From positions 108,222-172,221 of the forward strand of contig NZ_KB890415.1 in assembly GCF_000373105.1 (NCBI RefSeq): DNA of 64,000 nt, in the 5' to 3' direction. Both the position numbers and the translations under genes were made by a program. Positions 61,474-64,000 of the stretch are shown here, piece by piece. This DNA comes from Neolewinella persica DSM 23188. Its GTDB lineage: Bacteria > Bacteroidota > Bacteroidia > Chitinophagales > Saprospiraceae. Each line of letters starts with the position of its first letter. Positions within the stretch are counted from its first letter, which is position 1. The notes under the pieces were generated by a model, which was not told where the DNA came from, searched no databases, and saw only the letters and a list, made by a program, of their open reading frames with translations.

Positions 61474-62364
61474 TTGTCTACGCTTCACCACGATCACTGC
61501 CCACTTTGTCACTCCGCCGCCATCACTCGGGAGATGTCGGTCAAAGACCACAGCATTACCAAAGAAACCTTTGAGCTGTGGCGATGCGCCGGTTGTGATT
61601 TCCTTTTCACCCAGGATCCCCCAAAACCAGAAGATGTTGGGCGATACTACCAGGGAGAAGAGTACATTAGTCATTCCGACAATCAGGATGGCCTGGTAAA
61701 TAAGCTATACCACCATGCGCGCGACTTTATGCTAGGTCGAAAGTATGCGCTGGTTAAGCAGGTAGCTAAAGGAAAGCGATTGCTCGATTATGGTACGGGT
61801 ACCGGTTATTTTACCGACTACATGGTGCGTAAAGGCTTTCAGGCTCAGGGTATTGAGATCGATGAAGGAGCAAGGAAATATGGACGGGAAAAGTTCGGTA
61901 TTAAGGTCGATGCGCCAGTAGCACTATTTGATGAACTTGCGCCAGATTCCTTCGATGTCATCTCGCTGTGGCATGTCCTTGAGCACCTATACGACCCTAA
62001 AAAATACCTCAAAAGGTTCAACGAACTACTCGATGAGCATGGGAAGTTGATCATTGCCGTGCCTAATCATAAAAGTACCGATGCTGCTGCTTATGGCGCG
62101 GACTGGGCAGCTTATGACGTCCCACGCCACCTCTGGCACTTCAGCCCACTAACGATGCGGAAAATGGTGGAGATGGCGGGTTTCAGAGTAGTTGCTACCC
62201 GCCATATGCCGCTTGATCCATTCTATGTGTCGATCATGTCTCAGCGTTACCACAACGGCGGAGGCATCATCAGCGGGGCCATCAAAGGGCTGAATTCTTT
62301 CGTTGCAAGTACGCTGGATACAGAACGTGGAAGTTCGGTTATTTACGTTTGCGAGAAGGGCTGA
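61474..62364 (+). CDS. Class I SAM-dependent methyltransferase with N-terminal zinc ribbon
   Basis: 296 residues, starting at TTG 61474. That rare start is preferred because CPLC (9-12) and CAGC (38-41) form a zinc ribbon which an ATG start at residue 21 would cut. LLDYGTGTGYFTDYM (motif I) and the acidic motif II follow, then SLWHVLEHLYDP and LIIAVPNH. The order zinc ribbon then Methyltransf_11/23 fold is common near polysaccharide or cell-surface genes, but the substrate is unknown. Cytosolic. Confidence 0.88.
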   Translation: MSTLHHDHCPLCHSAAITREMSVKDHSITKETFELWRCAGCDFLFTQDPPKPEDVGRYYQGEEYISHSDNQDGLVNKLYHHARDFMLGRKYALVKQVAKGKRLLDYGTGTGYFTDYMVRKGFQAQGIEIDEGARKYGREKFGIKVDAPVALFDELAPDSFDVISLWHVLEHLYDPKKYLKRFNELLDEHGKLIIAVPNHKSTDAAAYGADWAAYDVPRHLWHFSPLTMRKMVEMAGFRVVATRHMPLDPFYVSIMSQRYHNGGGIISGAIKGLNSFVASTLDTERGSSVIYVCEKG

Positions 62365-62370
62365 TTTTTG

Positions 62371-62389
62371 GGCGCGGCCGCTGGTACAA
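62371..62389 (+). repeat. 19-bp boundary motif, intergenic copy
   Basis: GGCGCGGCCGCTGGTACAA, two mismatches to the consensus. It starts six bases after the methyltransferase stop. Confidence 0.8.
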
Positions 62390-62562
62390 TTTGAGTTGTA
62401 GGAGCAAGGAGCTAAATACTGAGTTGTTGGGTTGCAGCGTCACTGAGTGGCTGCCGCTTTAACCACTCACTTCACTGCGCTCATTCGCCCAAGATGAGCA
62501 AGCGCAGCTTGCGAGCGGAACTTGCGGTAGCCACTCAGCGATTCTCTAACTCAATGACTCTC
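62390..62562. repeat. Octamer-period inverted array, GAGTGGCT type (copy F)
   Basis: Left units GAGTTGTT, GGGTTGCA, GCGTCACT, GAGTGGCT, then GCCGC. Right arm GCGGTAGCCACTCAGCGATT, CTCTAACTCAATGACTCTCT. Loop words CTTCACTGCGCTCATTCGCC and GAGCAAGCGCAGCTTGCGAG. It ends exactly at the stop codon of the next gene, so part of the right arm may serve as its terminator. Confidence 0.8.
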
Positions 62563-64000
62563 TTATTTCTTAATCACCTTAGTCACGTAAACCCGCATCC
62601 CCCCGTCAAACAATTCAGCGAAGTACAGACCGGTAGGTAGATTTTCTCCAAAACTGACCGATTCACCAGAGAACGCCTGCTGGGAGACCATACGGCCCAG
62701 TGCATCCGTCACCCGGATGCTAGGGTTGGCCAGTGACTGTCCGGTGTACTGGAGATTAAAAGCTTCCTGGCTGGGGTTGGGGAATACTTTTGCTTGCAGG
62801 TTACTTGTAAAGTGATTATCAGTACCGCTCGGGATTTGACGACCGTATACGAGGAAGTTGTCGAATCCCCCTTCAACCAGATGGTCGGAACCTTCAAAAT
62901 CACTGGTGGTTACGATGAGCTGCAAGCCTCGGGTAACGTCGACATAATCATCAACACGGAAAGAGTCTGCAATCCAGCGCGGATCGCCATCATCAACGTA
63001 CTGTTTGACTACGGCGGTCTCCAGCCCGTTGGTGATGCTGATGGTGAGGGTGTCGTTTATCGGTTCACCTCCAACATTAGCAAACCAGTATTGATAGCTC
63101 ACTTTCAGCTCAGCCAGGCGTAAGGGACCAAAAGTAGGTGAGGTGATGGTGGTTACTCCACCTTCTACGTCACCATCTCTTGGATTGCCGCCAATGTTAC
63201 CCGTCACGTAGCATTCCTGGCCAAGGTCGCCGGAAGCATCTCTTCCGGGATTCACCGGGAGGCCTCTAAAGAAAGTACCATTGGGTACAGCACGTTCCCA
63301 GTTGCCTTCAAGGGCGTCACCAGAAACGGTCCAGCCCTCGTCCGTCACAAAATCATCCATATAGCCGGGTGTAAGCCGGAAGATGCGATCACCCAATGTT
63401 GTGGGGCTAATGTCAAATTCAGCTTTGGTGTAGTAGCCCCACTCTGCGACATAAAGTTCATAATCACCTTCAAAAACGTAGTCGATGGCAACTTTTCCTT
63501 CAGCATTTGTCAGCATATTGAAAGCGTAATCATCGTTTTTAAATACGAAGCTGGCGTTGGGAATTACCTCTTCCGTTTCGTCATTGATTACCGTAATACC
63601 GATGTTAACCCTGGGGATGGAAGTGTTGAGGGTGGTATCAAAAATGGTGCACACACCGTTTTCCAGTAATCGGGTAACGGTGATGGGTTCGTAGCTTGGG
63701 GCAGAAATAGTGATGTCGTACATTCCACCGTCCGCTAGTCCGGTTTTGTAATTGCCGAGTGCATCCGTGGTAGCCTCAATGGTTTGTGACGCCGCAATTT
63801 CTATTTGTACACCATTTATGGGCCGACCGGAGAGTTCGTCGGTGATGGAACCCTCAAGCCGTGCAGCTCTTTTGTAATCAACTTCTACCACATAAAGCCC
63901 GGTTGACCGATCAGTCAACAATGTGAGGCCACTTGGTAAGAAGGGGTAAGCTCCCCAGCAACCATTAAAGTCTCCATCAGGCCCTGGCCAGGTGTCGTAG
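62563..64000 (-). CDS. T9SS-sorted protein: choice-of-anchor B region, regulatory-like repeats (partial, C-terminal part)
   Basis: The frame is open from the right edge to 62563: about 478 residues, with no real start in the window (an in-frame TTG at 63921 is internal). The first residues, YDTWPGPDGDFNGCWGAYPF then LPSGLTLLTDRSTGLYVVEV, are the end of a choice-of-anchor-B/LVIVD-type propeller. Two carboxypeptidase-regulatory-like sandwiches follow (LEGSITDELSGRPINGVQIE and NIGITVINDETEEVIPNASF), then a jelly-roll part and a type-A T9SS domain (KVFPNPSQEAFNLQY to VTKVIKK). It is exported to the surface. Confidence 0.85.
   Translation of the reverse strand, partial: YDTWPGPDGDFNGCWGAYPFLPSGLTLLTDRSTGLYVVEVDYKRAARLEGSITDELSGRPINGVQIEIAASQTIEATTDALGNYKTGLADGGMYDITISAPSYEPITVTRLLENGVCTIFDTTLNTSIPRVNIGITVINDETEEVIPNASFVFKNDDYAFNMLTNAEGKVAIDYVFEGDYELYVAEWGYYTKAEFDISPTTLGDRIFRLTPGYMDDFVTDEGWTVSGDALEGNWERAVPNGTFFRGLPVNPGRDASGDLGQECYVTGNIGGNPRDGDVEGGVTTITSPTFGPLRLAELKVSYQYWFANVGGEPINDTLTISITNGLETAVVKQYVDDGDPRWIADSFRVDDYVDVTRGLQLIVTTSDFEGSDHLVEGGFDNFLVYGRQIPSGTDNHFTSNLQAKVFPNPSQEAFNLQYTGQSLANPSIRVTDALGRMVSQQAFSGESVSFGENLPTGLYFAELFDGGMRVYVTKVIKK

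Noticed and set aside
1-64000. tRNA, rRNA, transposase, integrase or phage genes
   Set aside because: Looked for by T-loop and anticodon patterns and by protein motifs; none was found. A covariance search would be needed to exclude a tRNA for certain.

Overview
The window looks like a chromosomal segment of a marine or environmental Bacteroidota, most likely the Saprospiria/Lewinella group. The evidence is direct: several proteins end in type IX secretion (T9SS) sorting domains or in gliding-motility-associated C-termini; a DUF5686 outer-membrane protein, a TonB-dependent receptor under a cobalamin riboswitch, an HU-CCDC81/SPOR protein, BshB1 (bacillithiol) and carboxynorspermidine dehydrogenase are all families common in that phylum; and promoter-like TAnnTTTG boxes lie just upstream of several starts. 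The genus is an inference; the phylum is firm. No tRNA, rRNA, CRISPR, transposase, integrase or phage gene was seen.

Layout. 1-302 holds the start of a PNPOx-like flavoprotein running off the left edge. 804-3831 is a tight three-gene operon (DUF4956 membrane protein, HlyD-like adaptor, TolC-like outer-membrane protein), the most suggestive uncharacterised gene set here. 3965-8590 has a secreted protein, a small DMT transporter, a TerB-like protein, carboxynorspermidine dehydrogenase and dapB. 9005-25615 is envelope and secretion biology: a DUF5686 protein, a reprolysin-like T9SS protease, a 2207-residue pappalysin-like giant, a CotH-like protein and an M14 peptidase. 26284-36304 holds argS, a small phosphatase, riboswitch-btuB, an RDD protein, a DEAD-box helicase and bshB1. 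36372-45397 has a polysaccharide deacetylase, outer-membrane and PKD proteins, a broken lipoprotein gene, a divergent YrdC protein, DUF1573 and signal peptidase I. 45563-56983 has a DM13 lipoprotein, proline dehydrogenase, a TlpA-like lipoprotein, HU/SPOR, LOG-like protein, coaE, TRAP permeases, DUF58 and Spo0M-like proteins. 57286-64000 has a lipoprotein, a lipase-like hydrolase, fmt, an EAD-like conflict-type protein, a zinc-ribbon methyltransferase and a partial T9SS protein.

The strongest non-genic signal is repetitive. First, a 19-bp motif, GGCGCGGCCGCAGGTGCAA, often extended by GGGAAAGG, occurs thirteen times by eye plus one variant, in both orientations, nine times between genes and four times inside genes in three different reading configurations. 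Second, about eleven gene gaps hold arrays of degenerate 8-bp units, each locus with its own unit (ACCAATAG, ACCCCGAT, GAGTCACT, GAATAATT and others), mostly arranged as two inverted arms round a loop. Seven of these arrays lie beside the 19-bp motif. One motif-array pair sits between the btuB riboswitch and its gene. This composite repeat system matches no class I can name.

Several gene starts were moved inward from the longest possible reading frame because the extra N-terminal codons lie in these repeats or precede a clear signal peptide or conserved N-terminus.
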